Notes: generated by a model not told the origin, from the sequence alone. Counted from the stretch's first letter, positions 26,325 to 36,792 are shown. The stretch: DNA of 64,000 nt from Leptolyngbya sp. Heron Island J (GCF_000482245.1 NZ_AWNH01000045.1:53832-117831), one strand, 5' to 3'. Made by a program: numbers and translations.

Positions 26325-26406
26325 CTATGTCTATCTTGAGCACACGACTATGTGTACTCTAACGGGCGATGGATCAGCCTGACAATGCCACTTACTTCGG
26401 TATTCC

Positions 26407-27117
26407 CTACTGGCTGAGGGCTTTCAGAAACTTTTGCAGTTCACCGAGCAAGCTTTTTTTCGGCTTAGGAGCATCGTTATTGTCGTTATCTTCACCGTAA
26501 AGGACTTTTTCAAGCACTTCGCTAGAAGGACGTTCGGGCAGTTCGGCTTTAAGCTCATACTGGTCCCCCACTTCTTGCAAAACTTGCCAACCCTGAGGGT
26601 GACGACGCAGCACCGCAGCATCGGGCATTGGGCGGTAATAATAGGCCGAAGTCAATGTGCTTAAGAAGCGCTCACGCAGCTGACGAGCGGCGTAGCCAAT
26701 GCCAACAATGCTGACATCTTCTAACTGAGGATTGAGTAAAATAACGGGGCGATCTTGAGCTTCATTACAGAGTTTTTCCACGTCCTGCACTTCAACAGCA
26801 GAAGGATTAACTATCAGAAAAGCCTCATCATCAGGAGTAATCCCAGCCTGACTTTCGTTGATCCCCCGAATCGTAAAATCTGGGTTACCCCAATCCCGCT
26901 TAGCCAGAGCTGCTGCCCCGGCATCAGGAAAATAAACCTTGAACTGCAACCCTAGATCTTGGAACAAGGTTAGGAAACGCTCAGCAATGGGCTGCTGCTT
27001 GAGTTCTGGAATCACCATTTCCACCTGCAAACGGGTGATACCATCTTCAATGGCTGCCTTAGTCGAGGCAATAGCTTGATCGATGGTTTCCTCAAGGCTA
27101 GTCGGCAGGTCAGACAT
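26407..27117 (-). CDS. DUF1995 family protein
   Basis: A 236-residue soluble protein starting MSDLPTSLEETIDQAIAS. The domain covers nearly the whole protein; its landmarks are LQVEMVIPELK, LIVNPSAVEVQDVEKL, and RPVILLNPQLEDV. Plant members include LPA3, which helps photosystem II assembly, so a role in thylakoid biogenesis is possible but not shown here. I choose ATG 27117; an upstream frame to 27177 begins with a basic stretch not expected in the family. An Asn/Asp-rich segment (EDNDNNDAPKPKK) precedes the last helix. Confidence 0.8.
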   Translation of the reverse strand: MSDLPTSLEETIDQAIASTKAAIEDGITRLQVEMVIPELKQQPIAERFLTLFQDLGLQFKVYFPDAGAAALAKRDWGNPDFTIRGINESQAGITPDDEAFLIVNPSAVEVQDVEKLCNEAQDRPVILLNPQLEDVSIVGIGYAARQLRERFLSTLTSAYYYRPMPDAAVLRRHPQGWQVLQEVGDQYELKAELPERPSSEVLEKVLYGEDNDNNDAPKPKKSLLGELQKFLKALSQ

Positions 27118-27202
27118 GGTTAGATTTTTCGTTTCCAGAAATCGATCAACTTTGATTATCAGCTTTTTTGGAACCAAGCGTTTGAATTTCGTTATGGGAT
27201 TA

Positions 27203-28393
27203 TCATTGATATCCTGATCTAGCCATCACGGGCTGACTCGCCATCTCACGATCAACAATCTGCCTCAGCACAATCGCCGTCCAATCAACATCTGCTGCGG
27301 TTGTCTGATGCCCGAGGGTCAGACGTATACCGGTCTGAGCCTCTCGATCACTAAATCCCATGGCTTTGAGAATCGGACTCGGTGTGAGCTTGCCACTATG
27401 ACAAGCCGACCCTGCACTAATGCCAATACCAGCCAGATTCAACTGACGCACCAGGGTTCTACCAGAGATCCGCTTCCCATCTGCATGGGGTAGGTAAAAG
27501 CTGACATGATGCGGTAACCGCTGCTGTAGGTGGCCAGTCAGCATTAACTCAGGATGATCGTGCAAGCGGTCAATTAAACGATCGCGCAACTTCAGCAATC
27601 GCGACTGTTCCTGAGCGAGTTCCTGACCAGCCAGGTCAGCCGCCACTCCAAACCCGGCAATGGTGGCCACAGCCTGAGTCCCCGATCTCAAATTATTCTC
27701 TTGCCCACCGCCATTAATCAATGGCAGCAGCTCAGTGGCCGGTTTCACATAAAGTGCTCCTGCCCCTTGTGGGCCATAAAGCTTGTGGCTTGAGATGGAC
27801 AGTAAATCTACGCCCAGTTTTTGCACATCGATCGGTAATCGGCCAAGCACCTGAACAGCGTCGGAATGGAAGAGCGGCTTAGACAGGTGATCGCTCTCTT
27901 CGATCACATCGACTAGCTGTGCAATCGGCTGTACTGTCCCCACCTCGCTTTGCCCATAGATAATGGACACCAGGACAGTATCTTCACGTAATGCCCTAGC
28001 TAAATCTTCTGGATTTACCTGACCATAGGAATTCACTGGTAATCGGGTGATTTGCCATCCCCACTGTTCGAGTAGTGCCGCAGGCTTTGCGATCGCAGAA
28101 TGCTCAACCGCCGAAATAATCATATGGCGCGGCTTACGATACTGCTGCGCCACCCCCATAACCGCCAGGTTATTGGCCTCGGTACCACTGGCAGTAAACA
28201 CCACCGAATCTGCAGGGGCACCCATCAGATCAGCCACCTGCATCCGTGCTGTTTCCATAACCGTAGCTGCCCGACTACCCCAGCTGTGTAAACTCGATGG
28301 ATTACCCCAGCTATCTTTCATCACCGAAGCCATCGCAGCGATGGCTTCGGGTCGCGGCGGTGTAGTGGCACTGTAGTCTAAATAGATCTGCAT
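27203..28393 (-). CDS. Cysteine desulfurase (NifS/IscS family)
   Basis: A 396-residue PLP enzyme that takes sulfur from cysteine for iron-sulfur clusters and thio-modifications. YLDYSATTPPRPEA opens the protein, the PLP lysine is in SISSHKLYGPQGAGAL, and the persulfide cysteine is in SAGSACHSGKL. The cysteine loop is of the longer NifS/IscS type. No scaffold gene (iscU or nifU) is adjacent. It precedes the DUF1995 gene by 85 bases on the same strand. Confidence 0.9.
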   Translation of the reverse strand: MQIYLDYSATTPPRPEAIAAMASVMKDSWGNPSSLHSWGSRAATVMETARMQVADLMGAPADSVVFTASGTEANNLAVMGVAQQYRKPRHMIISAVEHSAIAKPAALLEQWGWQITRLPVNSYGQVNPEDLARALREDTVLVSIIYGQSEVGTVQPIAQLVDVIEESDHLSKPLFHSDAVQVLGRLPIDVQKLGVDLLSISSHKLYGPQGAGALYVKPATELLPLINGGGQENNLRSGTQAVATIAGFGVAADLAGQELAQEQSRLLKLRDRLIDRLHDHPELMLTGHLQQRLPHHVSFYLPHADGKRISGRTLVRQLNLAGIGISAGSACHSGKLTPSPILKAMGFSDREAQTGIRLTLGHQTTAADVDWTAIVLRQIVDREMASQPVMARSGYQ

Positions 28394-28478
28394 GACATGC
28401 TCTGTAGTGCCTATCTATAATAGTTTGCCGTTAGAGTGGCCAGAGCCCTATTCAGGCAATTGTCAGAGACTGCCTCGC

Positions 28479-30116
28479 CTAGATATCTTCTGGCTCCTTA
28501 CCAGAAACAACCGGAGCTGTTTTACTCAACGCCAGTTTCGGATGATCCCCTTCCACTTGCTGACAATTCCACTCATTACGGAACAGCAACACCGGACGGC
28601 CATAGCTATCTTTAACGGTCACCGTATTAAACAACCGACCAGCCTCTTTTAATGCATCCCAGCCCCCCGTCACCCAGCGAGCCACACTGTAGGGCAAGAT
28701 TTCCAGCATAGTCTCAACGTTATATTCATTCTTCAAACGGAACTGCACCACCTCAAACTGCAGCTGCCCTACCGCCGCCAGAATTGGATCCCGCTTCGAC
28801 TCATCTGCCGAATACATAATTTGCACCGCCCCTTCTTCCCGCAGCTCAGATACCCCTTTGCGAAACTGCTTAAACTTAGAAGGGTTGGGATTCTTCAGGT
28901 AGGCAAATAACTCAGGTGAGAAAAATGGGATACCCTCATACTCCAGCTTTTTGCCCTGATAGATAGTGTCCCCAATGGCAAAGACACCTGGATTATTGAG
29001 ACCGATGACATCGCCCGGGTAGGCCGCATCTAAGGACTCACGTCCTTGACCAAACAACTTTTGTGGATGAGATAACCGTACGTTTTTGCCAGATCGGGCA
29101 TGGTTAACCACCATATCTTTTTCAAATCGACCCGAGCAGACCCGAACAAAGGCCACGCGATCTCGATGGCGCGGGTCCATATTTGCCTGCAGCTTAAATA
29201 CAAACCCAGAAAACTCTTCTCGGGTAGGAGGTACTGGACCAACGGTGCTTTCTCGGGGACCTGGCTGTAGCGCAAAATCTAAAAACGATTGCAAAAACAG
29301 TTCCACACCAAAATTAGTCATGGCGCTGCCAAAGAAAACAGGAGTCATTTCACCTGCATGCACCAGCTCCAAATCTAATTCAGGACCTAGCTCATCTAGC
29401 ATTTCCAGTTCTTCTAAAAACTGACTATAGACATCATCGTCATCAATCAATTCTTCAATGCGGGGATCACCCCATTCCAGCACTGTGTTAGCAGCGGCTT
29501 TACTACCGTGGGCCGAGCGCTCAAACAAATGAACTTGTTGCTTACGTCGATCAAAAACCCCTTTGAAGCGATCTCCCATGCCAATGGGCCAATTCACAGC
29601 ATATGTAAATAGCTCCAGTTCTTTTTCAATTTCATCCAAGAGGGCCAGCGGCTCTTGACCAGGGCGATCTAATTTGTTGAAGAAGGTAAAAATTGGCAAA
29701 CCACGCATCTTACACACTTCAAACAGCTTGCGTGTCTGAGGCTCCAATCCTTTCGCCGCATCTTCCAACATGACAGCGTTATCCGCTGCGGCCAGGGTGC
29801 GGTACGTGTCTTCACTAAAGTCTTGGTGACCTGGGGTATCCAGCAGATTGATGCGATAGTCACTATAGTTAAACTGCAGCACCGTCGAGGTAATCGAAAT
29901 CCCCCGCTGCTGTTCTAGTTCCATCCAGTCAGAAACAGCATGGCGTTGAGCCCGACGAGCTTTGACCGAACCGGCTTCATGAATAGCACCTCCGTACAGA
30001 AGTAGCTTTTCAGTCAGGGTTGTTTTACCAGCGTCAGGGTGGGAAATGATCGCAAAATTACGACGCTGCTCAACAGCGGCATCAATAGTAGCTGGAGACG
30101 ATAGGGTGGAGGTCAT
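28479..30116 (-). CDS. prfC: Peptide chain release factor 3
   Basis: A 545-residue translational GTPase that recycles RF1 and RF2 after termination. The P-loop is [15 protein letters not shown]; the switch II region is [16 protein letters not shown] and the guanine motif is [18 protein letters not shown] and the C-terminal domain landmarks ([19 protein letters not shown]) fit RF3 rather than EF-G. Length matches the family. It is followed 85 bases later by the cysteine desulfurase gene. Confidence 0.95.
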   Translation of the reverse strand: MTSTLSSPATIDAAVEQRRNFAIISHPDAGKTTLTEKLLLYGGAIHEAGSVKARRAQRHAVSDWMELEQQRGISITSTVLQFNYSDYRINLLDTPGHQDFSEDTYRTLAAADNAVMLEDAAKGLEPQTRKLFEVCKMRGLPIFTFFNKLDRPGQEPLALLDEIEKELELFTYAVNWPIGMGDRFKGVFDRRKQQVHLFERSAHGSKAAANTVLEWGDPRIEELIDDDDVYSQFLEELEMLDELGPELDLELVHAGEMTPVFFGSAMTNFGVELFLQSFLDFALQPGPRESTVGPVPPTREEFSGFVFKLQANMDPRHRDRVAFVRVCSGRFEKDMVVNHARSGKNVRLSHPQKLFGQGRESLDAAYPGDVIGLNNPGVFAIGDTIYQGKKLEYEGIPFFSPELFAYLKNPNPSKFKQFRKGVSELREEGAVQIMYSADESKRDPILAAVGQLQFEVVQFRLKNEYNVETMLEILPYSVARWVTGGWDALKEAGRLFNTVTVKDSYGRPVLLFRNEWNCQQVEGDHPKLALSKTAPVVSGKEPEDI

Positions 30117-30213
30117 GGGGGTGATTCAGCTCATTGAGCGTTACACGATCCCCAGGTCTAGACAGATCTGAGGTAAATCCCATTGTACTGTCCAGTGCCT
30201 ACTGTCTGGGAGA

Positions 30214-30858
30214 CTACCAGTCAGCATCATGATGCTCAACCACCACACCTTGAGTAGTAACCACCGTGAGCGGTAACTCGGCCTCTGACTCACGCCGAGT
30301 AAACTGAACAACTTGCATACCTTGAGCGTCAGGCTCTACCACCATGACATAGTGATCATCCTGCCACTGTAAATCAACAACGTGATGATGTAATAACCAG
30401 GCTTCGGCCAGGGTACCATCATTAATGGCACTGCCCTGATCATGGCTATAGCAGCTGGCCCAAATATCGTCGGTCACAGACCATAACCCTGATAGGTTAA
30501 TGGGCTCCATACGAGCACTCAGACCATAGGTTGTAAAACTCAGGACATCATGCTGCCAAAACTGATTGGCTAATTGCTGAAAATCTTTATCTTGCAGGAG
30601 TTCACTGTAACGTTCATCGTTAGCCAACTGCTTCTGTTGTTGGTCCTGGCTGGGGCGCTGCCAGTCATTGGCTTCACTACAGACAAAAAACTCCGTGGCA
30701 CTTTGCACAGCGGCATTGGATGTCGCCTGGGGCTGGGTCATAACGGCATCTGCGACATTAATAAATTTGCTGGCAGCTTTAATGCCTCCGATGAGACTGA
30801 CTATGCCTAATATGAGCAATCCCTGCTTACTTAGCTGCCCTAGTTTAGATGCGACCAT
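30214..30858 (-). CDS. Hypothetical membrane-anchored protein
   Basis: A 214-residue protein with one N-terminal hydrophobic segment (GLLILGIVSLIGGIKAASKFI). The remainder is soluble, with two cysteines (FFVCSEAND and WASCYSHD) and a Gln-rich stretch near residue 70 (DQQQKQLAND). The C-terminal half is beta-like (VDLQWQDDHYVMVVE). The family is not recognised. It is the upstream gene of the minus-strand run that includes prfC. Confidence 0.55.
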   Translation of the reverse strand: MVASKLGQLSKQGLLILGIVSLIGGIKAASKFINVADAVMTQPQATSNAAVQSATEFFVCSEANDWQRPSQDQQQKQLANDERYSELLQDKDFQQLANQFWQHDVLSFTTYGLSARMEPINLSGLWSVTDDIWASCYSHDQGSAINDGTLAEAWLLHHHVVDLQWQDDHYVMVVEPDAQGMQVVQFTRRESEAELPLTVVTTQGVVVEHHDADW

Positions 30859-31555
30859 AGCTGATTCCTATTCGCCCCTGTAACAATATTCTCTTTCAAC
30901 CTAAAGTGACGACGTTTTAAGCACCTGAAAAACTGTGAGTACAGCCGCTGCTACTAAACATTCGATCAGCTTGAGGAAAGTTACTGCTTTTAACCTACGC
31001 TGGCGCGATCGCAAAACCGAACATTTCAGTCACTTCTCACTCAAAAAGATGCTGAGACTGACTCGATTTCCTAAAACCAGCATTTTTTTAGCTATACACA
31101 GTAAGCTCCAGACCTTGCCAAAGCTCCCCAGTGGCACCTGCATCAGGAGCACTAATGCAAGCCCTCAAACCAACAGAAAACTTGACTTTAAACAAGACAA
31201 TATCTTGTTCACAAGTGCCTAAGATCACAAATACTAAGATTGGACGTTAATAATTTGCAAAATCAAGTCCAATCAATGATTGCCGCTGTCATCAAAACAG
31301 TGTTGTGCCGTCTCGAACGATATTCCCAGTATTTACGTAGCTTTCGCTAAATTTATGTTCCCATTATGGGCTACTCCTGGCGGCATATATGTACCTCTAG
31401 GACAGTTTTTAGAATTTGTAATGACTGGTCTACGCCGAAAATACTGACTGTTTAAGGCTTTAAACAGTCAACGGGTTTTGCTCTGTCTTCACAGTATGGT
31501 TTTATCAAACCTGTTCTAGAGCTAAAAATCTACAGAACAAGTAAGACTGCTAAGT
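30859..31555. other. Long intergenic region without a supported gene
   Basis: About 700 bases. A GTG-started 95-codon ORF (30935-31222) has the composition of chance coding. The region is AT-rich and holds a strong hairpin near its right end (31445-31470). It probably contains the promoter of the minus-strand hypothetical gene. A small RNA cannot be excluded. Confidence 0.4.
31445..31470. terminator. Perfect hairpin between methyltransferase and neighbour
   Basis: TGACTGTTTA (31445-31454) pairs with TAAACAGTCA (31461-31470), and the next bases also pair, leaving a GGCT loop. It lies just downstream of the minus-strand methyltransferase stop and may be its terminator. The T tract on that strand is short. 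Confidence 0.5.
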
Positions 31556-32527
31556 TTATCGTCCTTGCTGTCGTCGGGCTTGTTGTTGAGAACTTAGACT
31601 ATTGCGTTCCCAGAAATACCCCCCAGCGTATCCTTGAATTTCAGGCTGGGAGTCGGCTAAATTCAGGCGCTTTTCAGCCATGCAAGCATATTCCTCATCC
31701 ATTTCAATCCCGACATAGCAGCGGCTGAGTTTTTTAGCCACTACCGATGTGGTGCCTGAACCCAAGAAGGGATCGAACACCATATCTCCTGGTTGACTGC
31801 TGGCTAAAACTATTTTGGCAATCAGTTTTTCTGGTTTTTGGGTGGGATGATCCGTATTTTCTGGCATTGACCAAAATGGAATCGAAATATCTGTCCAGAG
31901 GTTAGATGGATGGGTAATCCTGAACTTACCGTTGTCTGTCGTTTGCCAGTCTTTGGGATTGCCGTTGCGATCGCGATAGGGAGCCAGTACTCGACGTTTC
32001 AGCTTAACCGCCTCAACATCAAACCAATACTCCTTAGATAGAGTGCCAAACCAGATATCTTCCGACGCATTTTTCCAGTTTTGTTTTGATCCCCGACCTT
32101 TTTCCCGTTCCCAGGTAATCCGACTACGAACAATAAAATAACGAGAGAAGACACTGTATACCGCAGGCGACGATTGCCAGTCACAGCAAATATAAGCAGA
32201 TGCATTCGGCTTAAGTAATCGAATAACCTCTGACATCCAGCTATCTAACCAGGTTTCATAAGCTTCTAGCGAGCGGTGGGTAAATGTGGAGCGATTAAAA
32301 ACCTTAAACCGGTTGTAAGGGGGATCAACAACTAGTAAATCGACAAACTTACTAGGTAATAGCGGCAATGCCGCAAAGGCATCCTGCCAAATAGTTATAT
32401 TTTGAAACGTCTGGTGCGATGCATTATCTTGAGTGAGCTGAACGAGTTTCTGACGATAGGTGCGACGATCATCTGCACTCAAGACTAACGTCCGATTATT
32501 CGGCGCTCGTTTTTTATCCCCGTTCAT
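31556..32527 (-). CDS. Orphan DNA methyltransferase (beta-class amino-methylase)
   Basis: A 323-residue DNA methyltransferase. The catalytic motif IV DPPYN (residues 68-72) comes before the SAM motif I DPFLGSGTT, the beta-class order, as in N6-adenine or N4-cytosine enzymes. No restriction endonuclease is next to it, so it is probably an orphan methylase with regulatory or replication roles, as known in Synechocystis. The recognition site cannot be read. The C-terminal tail is Gln/Arg-rich. It is divergent from ffh. Confidence 0.85.
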   Translation of the reverse strand: MNGDKKRAPNNRTLVLSADDRRTYRQKLVQLTQDNASHQTFQNITIWQDAFAALPLLPSKFVDLLVVDPPYNRFKVFNRSTFTHRSLEAYETWLDSWMSEVIRLLKPNASAYICCDWQSSPAVYSVFSRYFIVRSRITWEREKGRGSKQNWKNASEDIWFGTLSKEYWFDVEAVKLKRRVLAPYRDRNGNPKDWQTTDNGKFRITHPSNLWTDISIPFWSMPENTDHPTQKPEKLIAKIVLASSQPGDMVFDPFLGSGTTSVVAKKLSRCYVGIEMDEEYACMAEKRLNLADSQPEIQGYAGGYFWERNSLSSQQQARRQQGR

Positions 32528-32645
32528 TCGTTTGAAGTTTGCATCTAAAGCAGCATAGCAAGTGTTTGCAGGTTCGATATTCGGTAGACGGGAGAAAGCG
32601 ATTAGTATGGAACAATACTCCGGTTAACCGATTTCCCTTCTTCCT

Positions 32646-34133
32646 ATGTTTGAAGCCCTCTCAGAACGATTTGAATCTGCTTGGAAGACCCTACGCGGTC
32701 AAGATAAAATCTCAGATTCCAATATAAAAGAGGCACTGCGGGAAGTTAGACGTGCATTATTAGAGGCCGACGTCAACTTTAACGTCGTTAAGGATTTTGT
32801 CACTGACGTTCAGGAGAAAGCTCAAGGGGCTGAGGTCGTTGCCGGAGTGGCTCCCGATCAACAGTTCATCAAGATTGTCTACGACGAGCTAGTCACCCTG
32901 ATGGGGGATGCCAATGAACCTCTGGTTGATACCAAAAGCAAGCCGACCGTGGTGCTCATGGCCGGTCTACAAGGAACCGGTAAAACCACTGCATCCGCTA
33001 AACTAGCCCTCCATCTGCGCAAGCAGGAACGCTCAGCAATGCTGGTAGCAACAGACGTCTATCGTCCAGCTGCCGTTGATCAGCTCATTACTCTAGGTAA
33101 GCAGATCGATGTGCCTGTCTTTGAGCAGGGCACCGATGCCAATCCTGTTGAAATTGCTAAAGCCGGAATTGCCAAAGCTAAAGAAGATGGCGTCAATACA
33201 GTGATTGTCGACACCGCCGGTCGATTACAGATCGACCAAGACATGATGGCTGAGCTGGAGCAAATAAAAACAGCCATTCGTCCTGATGAAGTCCTGCTGG
33301 TAGTAGATGCCATGACAGGACAAGAAGCAGCTACTCTGACCCAAACGTTCCACGAGCAAATTGGGATCACCGGGGCCATCCTCACCAAAATGGATGGAGA
33401 CTCACGCGGCGGTGCAGCTTTATCAATCCGACAAATTTCAGGCAAGCCGATCAAATTCATCGGTATTGGGGAAAAAGTAGAAGCATTACAGCCCTTCTAC
33501 CCGGATCGTATGGCCTCTCGTATCTTAGGGATGGGAGACGTACTCACTCTTGTAGAAAAGGCGCAAGAAGAAGTCGATATCGCCGATGCGGAAAAGTTGC
33601 AGACTAAAATTTTAGAAGCGCGATTTGACTTTAACGACTTTCTCAAGCAAACTCGCTTGATGAAAAATATGGGCTCATTAACCGGGATCATGAAATTGAT
33701 TCCGGGTATGTCTAACAAATTATCTGCAGACCAGCTGCAACAGGGTGAAACCCAGCTCCGTCGATGTGAGTCCATGATTAACTCCATGACCAAGCAGGAA
33801 CGAGAAGATCCAGATCTGCTGGCCAACTCTCCTAGCCGTCGTCGCCGAATTGCCAAGGGCTCGGGCTATGGTGATAAAGACGTTAGCAAGCTAGTCAGCG
33901 ATTTCCAGAAAATGCGTTCCATGATGAAGCAAATGGGCCAGGGGGGCATGGGAGGTCTTCCCGGCATGGGGGGCTTTCCTGGCATGGGTGGCGGCATGCC
34001 AGGTATGGGGGGCGGTATGCCTGGTATGGGCATGCCCGGTATGGGGGGTGGTCGGCCAGGTTTTCGTGGCTATAGTGCGGGCTCCAAAAAGAGCAAAAAA
34101 AAGAAAAAGAAAAAGGGCTTTGGCACTCTTTAG
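32646..34133 (+). CDS. ffh: Signal recognition particle protein Ffh
   Basis: A 495-residue SRP54 GTPase that targets nascent membrane proteins. The N domain (residues 1-90) is followed by the G domain with LQGTGKTTASAKLA, DTAGRLQ and TKMDGDSRGG, then the methionine-rich M domain that binds SRP RNA and signal sequences. From about residue 440 the M domain runs into repeated Gly-Met-Pro units (PGMGG type) and ends in a lysine-rich tail (KKSKKKKKKKGFGTL). This low-complexity tail is longer than in E. coli. Divergent from the methyltransferase gene. Confidence 0.95.
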   Translation: MFEALSERFESAWKTLRGQDKISDSNIKEALREVRRALLEADVNFNVVKDFVTDVQEKAQGAEVVAGVAPDQQFIKIVYDELVTLMGDANEPLVDTKSKPTVVLMAGLQGTGKTTASAKLALHLRKQERSAMLVATDVYRPAAVDQLITLGKQIDVPVFEQGTDANPVEIAKAGIAKAKEDGVNTVIVDTAGRLQIDQDMMAELEQIKTAIRPDEVLLVVDAMTGQEAATLTQTFHEQIGITGAILTKMDGDSRGGAALSIRQISGKPIKFIGIGEKVEALQPFYPDRMASRILGMGDVLTLVEKAQEEVDIADAEKLQTKILEARFDFNDFLKQTRLMKNMGSLTGIMKLIPGMSNKLSADQLQQGETQLRRCESMINSMTKQEREDPDLLANSPSRRRRIAKGSGYGDKDVSKLVSDFQKMRSMMKQMGQGGMGGLPGMGGFPGMGGGMPGMGGGMPGMGMPGMGGGRPGFRGYSAGSKKSKKKKKKKGFGTL

Positions 34134-34318
34134 GAACTAACTCAGACGCTGCCGTGTCCCGATATGCTTGTCGCTTTAAAGAGTTCGCTATGTAGGCTTT
34201 CTAAGCGGTCAGTTCATTCTCCAAATGAGCAACGCTTATAAAGAGTATGTTCGCAGCATAGCTCCAGGATCTATGTGGGCATACTAATCAACGAGATTTG
34301 AAACCACCAACAGGAGCT

Positions 34319-34927
34319 ATGAACAAACGTATTGCCTTTGGCTTGCTGACCCTAGGGATAAGTTTGCCGACTTTAATAGCTGCAGGCCCCAGCTATGGTT
34401 TGCCAGGATATTCTGTGAATGAAGTTAAAACCTGGATTCAGGGGCATCCCACGTTACGGGCCGATAGTCGTGAAGGGTTACGCGTGCACCGGGCAGATAT
34501 TCCCTCGCGTCGGTTTACATTTCAAGCCAGTGTTTTTCCCATAGGTGGTTTTCAACGAGCTGGAAATAATGGCATTTGGTCTTCAAACAGCAGACAACGA
34601 AGTTTCAACATCGTACGTCGAGAAGAATTTACGCTAGTAGATTATGATCAGCCAGTTACTGTGAGTCGGCTAGAAGATTCCCTACGTAATCTTTACGGAC
34701 CAGATATCTATGCCGACTATCGTCGCGCTCAGGCTATCTATAGCTACTTTTCTGAGAGCAGTACTATCGAGGGTGAAGTGCGTTTGGGAAACCTCTACGC
34801 CTATTGGGTTGAAATTACTCCCGATGCCAACGGTGTGAGCACCACAGGCAAACTAAATGTTCTTTTGGCTGAAGATGTTGATCGCTTAGAAAGCTATCTC
34901 CAGCAGCAATACTCGTCGGATAGTTAA
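34319..34927 (+). CDS. Hypothetical exported protein
   Basis: A 202-residue protein with a clear signal peptide (MNKRIAFGLLTLGISLPTLIAAGPSYG). An AGGAG sequence stands only 2 bases before this ATG, so a TTG at 34298 is also possible; the signal peptide favours ATG 34319. The mature part (SVNEVKTWIQGHPTLR...DADRLESYLQQQYSS) appears globular. The family is not recognised. Its last bases overlap the stop of the convergent glycosyltransferase gene. Confidence 0.6.
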   Translation: MNKRIAFGLLTLGISLPTLIAAGPSYGLPGYSVNEVKTWIQGHPTLRADSREGLRVHRADIPSRRFTFQASVFPIGGFQRAGNNGIWSSNSRQRSFNIVRREEFTLVDYDQPVTVSRLEDSLRNLYGPDIYADYRRAQAIYSYFSESSTIEGEVRLGNLYAYWVEITPDANGVSTTGKLNVLLAEDVDRLESYLQQQYSSDS

Positions 34928-35985
34928 CCGTTCAGCTGAGTAATTCCTATCTTTTCTAGTCGCTGCTTGATGCCACGCTGCACCATGAAACAGGGGCTGA
35001 TCAGGCTAGCGATATAAAGTGTGAGTTCACACGCGGCGACATCATCATAGATAACATCCTGGCGATAGCGAAAACAATGACGTAATATCTTGCGGACATC
35101 GTTCGCGACGTATAAAGGCATCATCAATGGACGTTGCCATGGTGCAACGCTCAGCATGCGAGTTCGATAACGACTTAACCCAATACCACAGCACAGTTTT
35201 CGGAGGTATTGTCGGGTTAATCGAGAGCTAGGAATTTGATGTTGCAGACGCATTTTGGGGTTATACCAGACTTCCCACCCTGCCCGTTGCATATGCAATA
35301 TTGATTCCGTATCTTCACCAGTTAACATGCTGGTGCTAGTCCGGCCTGTCAGCACTAGTTCTTGAGGAACATGATCGAGCCATGCTCGCCGTCTCACCAC
35401 CATCCCCGCTGATGGTGGAATCACCTTGTGTTGAGGAGCATACAGCAGCGGCCGAGAACCACGCTCAGTCAGGGCTAATAAAGAGGCTATACGCTCAAAG
35501 TTTTTAGGGGGCGTAGTTTCAAAGTTTCCACGAATGCGACTAGCGATCACACCGGCCTGCGGATGCTTTTGGGCGAAACGATAGGCTGAGACGATCCAGG
35601 TCATGTCAGGCAGCGTATCATCATCCAGAAATCCCACGATTGGACTTCTTGCCATCTGAATTGCTTTCTGACGAGCATAGGCAGCACCTTGCTTGGATTC
35701 AACCCCATAGCGAAGCGGCACCTGCGGGCTCCACTGACGCTGATAGTGCTGAACGATACTGGCCGTGTCATCCGTACTATTGTTGTCGATAACAATGACT
35801 TCCCAACTAAGTTCATGGGTATTTAGCTGCCAGCGCAAAGACTCTAGTACCCTAGCTAAACGCTGAGCACCATTGTAGGTAGGAATAGCGACAGAGAAAT
35901 CTAAATTAACTTTTTCAGGAAAGAAGCGGCTAAATGTATGTCTTAATCCAACTAAGCGATCGCAATGCTCTAAGACACTAATCAT
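34924..35985 (-). CDS. Family 2 glycosyltransferase, HpsE-like
   Basis: A 353-residue GT-A enzyme starting just before FSVAIPTYNGAQRLARVLESL. DNNSTDDTASIV binds the nucleotide; FLDDDTLPDMTW is the DxD metal site; LTGEDTESILHMQRAGWEVWYNPKM is the acceptor-side block. This pattern matches HpsE, a glycosyltransferase in hormogonium polysaccharide synthesis of filamentous cyanobacteria. The other hps genes are not in the window. I choose ATG 35985; the upstream TTG at 36027 lacks support. Confidence 0.75.
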   Translation of the reverse strand: MISVLEHCDRLVGLRHTFSRFFPEKVNLDFSVAIPTYNGAQRLARVLESLRWQLNTHELSWEVIVIDNNSTDDTASIVQHYQRQWSPQVPLRYGVESKQGAAYARQKAIQMARSPIVGFLDDDTLPDMTWIVSAYRFAQKHPQAGVIASRIRGNFETTPPKNFERIASLLALTERGSRPLLYAPQHKVIPPSAGMVVRRRAWLDHVPQELVLTGRTSTSMLTGEDTESILHMQRAGWEVWYNPKMRLQHQIPSSRLTRQYLRKLCCGIGLSRYRTRMLSVAPWQRPLMMPLYVANDVRKILRHCFRYRQDVIYDDVAACELTLYIASLISPCFMVQRGIKQRLEKIGITQLNG

Positions 35986-36466
35986 GAAAAAGGGACCCAA
36001 AGAATAGTTAGGTTGCCGAACTGACAAGACTCCAGCTGCAGTTAAGTCCAGCGCATGTTACTTTCAGCGTTCCCCTCGATTGGTTTAGAGTCGCAAATTA
36101 TACCCACACATTTCTGCACACCTACAGGTGATCAATGTCCTGGGATACCTGAAGATAGCAATACTTTTGGGACGGTGCATATAAAGACTGGCTAGAGCGA
36201 TTACACCGGCACTCATTCGCATTAATTGACACATGGCAGAGGACATTTCCTTAAATCTGGGTGCAAATATAGCAACGGGAGCAGGGTTGGTTAGAACAAT
36301 TTAGAGCCTGGAAACGTGACCACTGCAGGCACCTACTTCATTCATCCATCCTCATGCTTTCGTCCTGAGCTATATAGGTGCTATAGCCCCGACTGCCAGG
36401 CGATCCCCGTTGACAGTCTAAAGTTGGTTAGCTATATTGTTTTGCCAAACCATAGGTTGACTCACC
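35986..36466. other. Intergenic region between HpsE-like and HTH genes
   Basis: About 480 bases that should hold divergent promoters. No ORF of credible composition and no RNA gene was recognised. Confidence 0.4.
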
Positions 36467-36706
36467 ATGAAAGCATCTGACTGGCTAGAAAACCTACCTG
36501 ATAGATTAATCGCTGCAAGGAAGCTTGTATTTCCAACCATGACTGATGCTGCTAATGCTCTTGGTGTTAGCAAACAAGCCCTTGAACAACGTGAGCGTAA
36601 ACGCTATAAGGGGGCCAAGATAGAAACCCTGATCAGAATGCTGAAACTGCTTGAGGAACAAGCAATCATAAGTCCGCCTGGCGAAAGTAGTCAGTCTCCA
36701 GATTAA
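36467..36706 (+). CDS. Small helix-turn-helix protein
   Basis: A 79-residue protein with a Cro/CI-like helix-turn-helix: MTDAANALGVSKQALEQRERKRY is the recognition region. It is followed by a helix with leucines (ETLIRMLKLLEEQ) and a short polar tail. Regulator size suggests a DNA-binding repressor or an antitoxin, but no toxin ORF is adjacent. The next feature downstream is a tRNA on the other strand. Confidence 0.6.
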   Translation: MKASDWLENLPDRLIAARKLVFPTMTDAANALGVSKQALEQRERKRYKGAKIETLIRMLKLLEEQAIISPPGESSQSPD

Positions 36707-36792
36707 TTGAGCCTATTGGGCTGAGTTATGAAATCGTCTCAAATTCAGGCTCATTTTGCCAAAAACTGCTATTGGCCTTCAGATTTATCAAA

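Noticed and set aside
30935..31222. GTG-started 95-codon plus-strand ORF
   Set aside because: Composition is Ser/Thr/Lys-rich without any domain, no ribosome site, and it lies in an AT-rich intergenic region.
36467..36706. Antitoxin of a toxin-antitoxin pair
   Set aside because: No toxin-sized ORF is adjacent on the same strand; tRNA-Arg follows instead.
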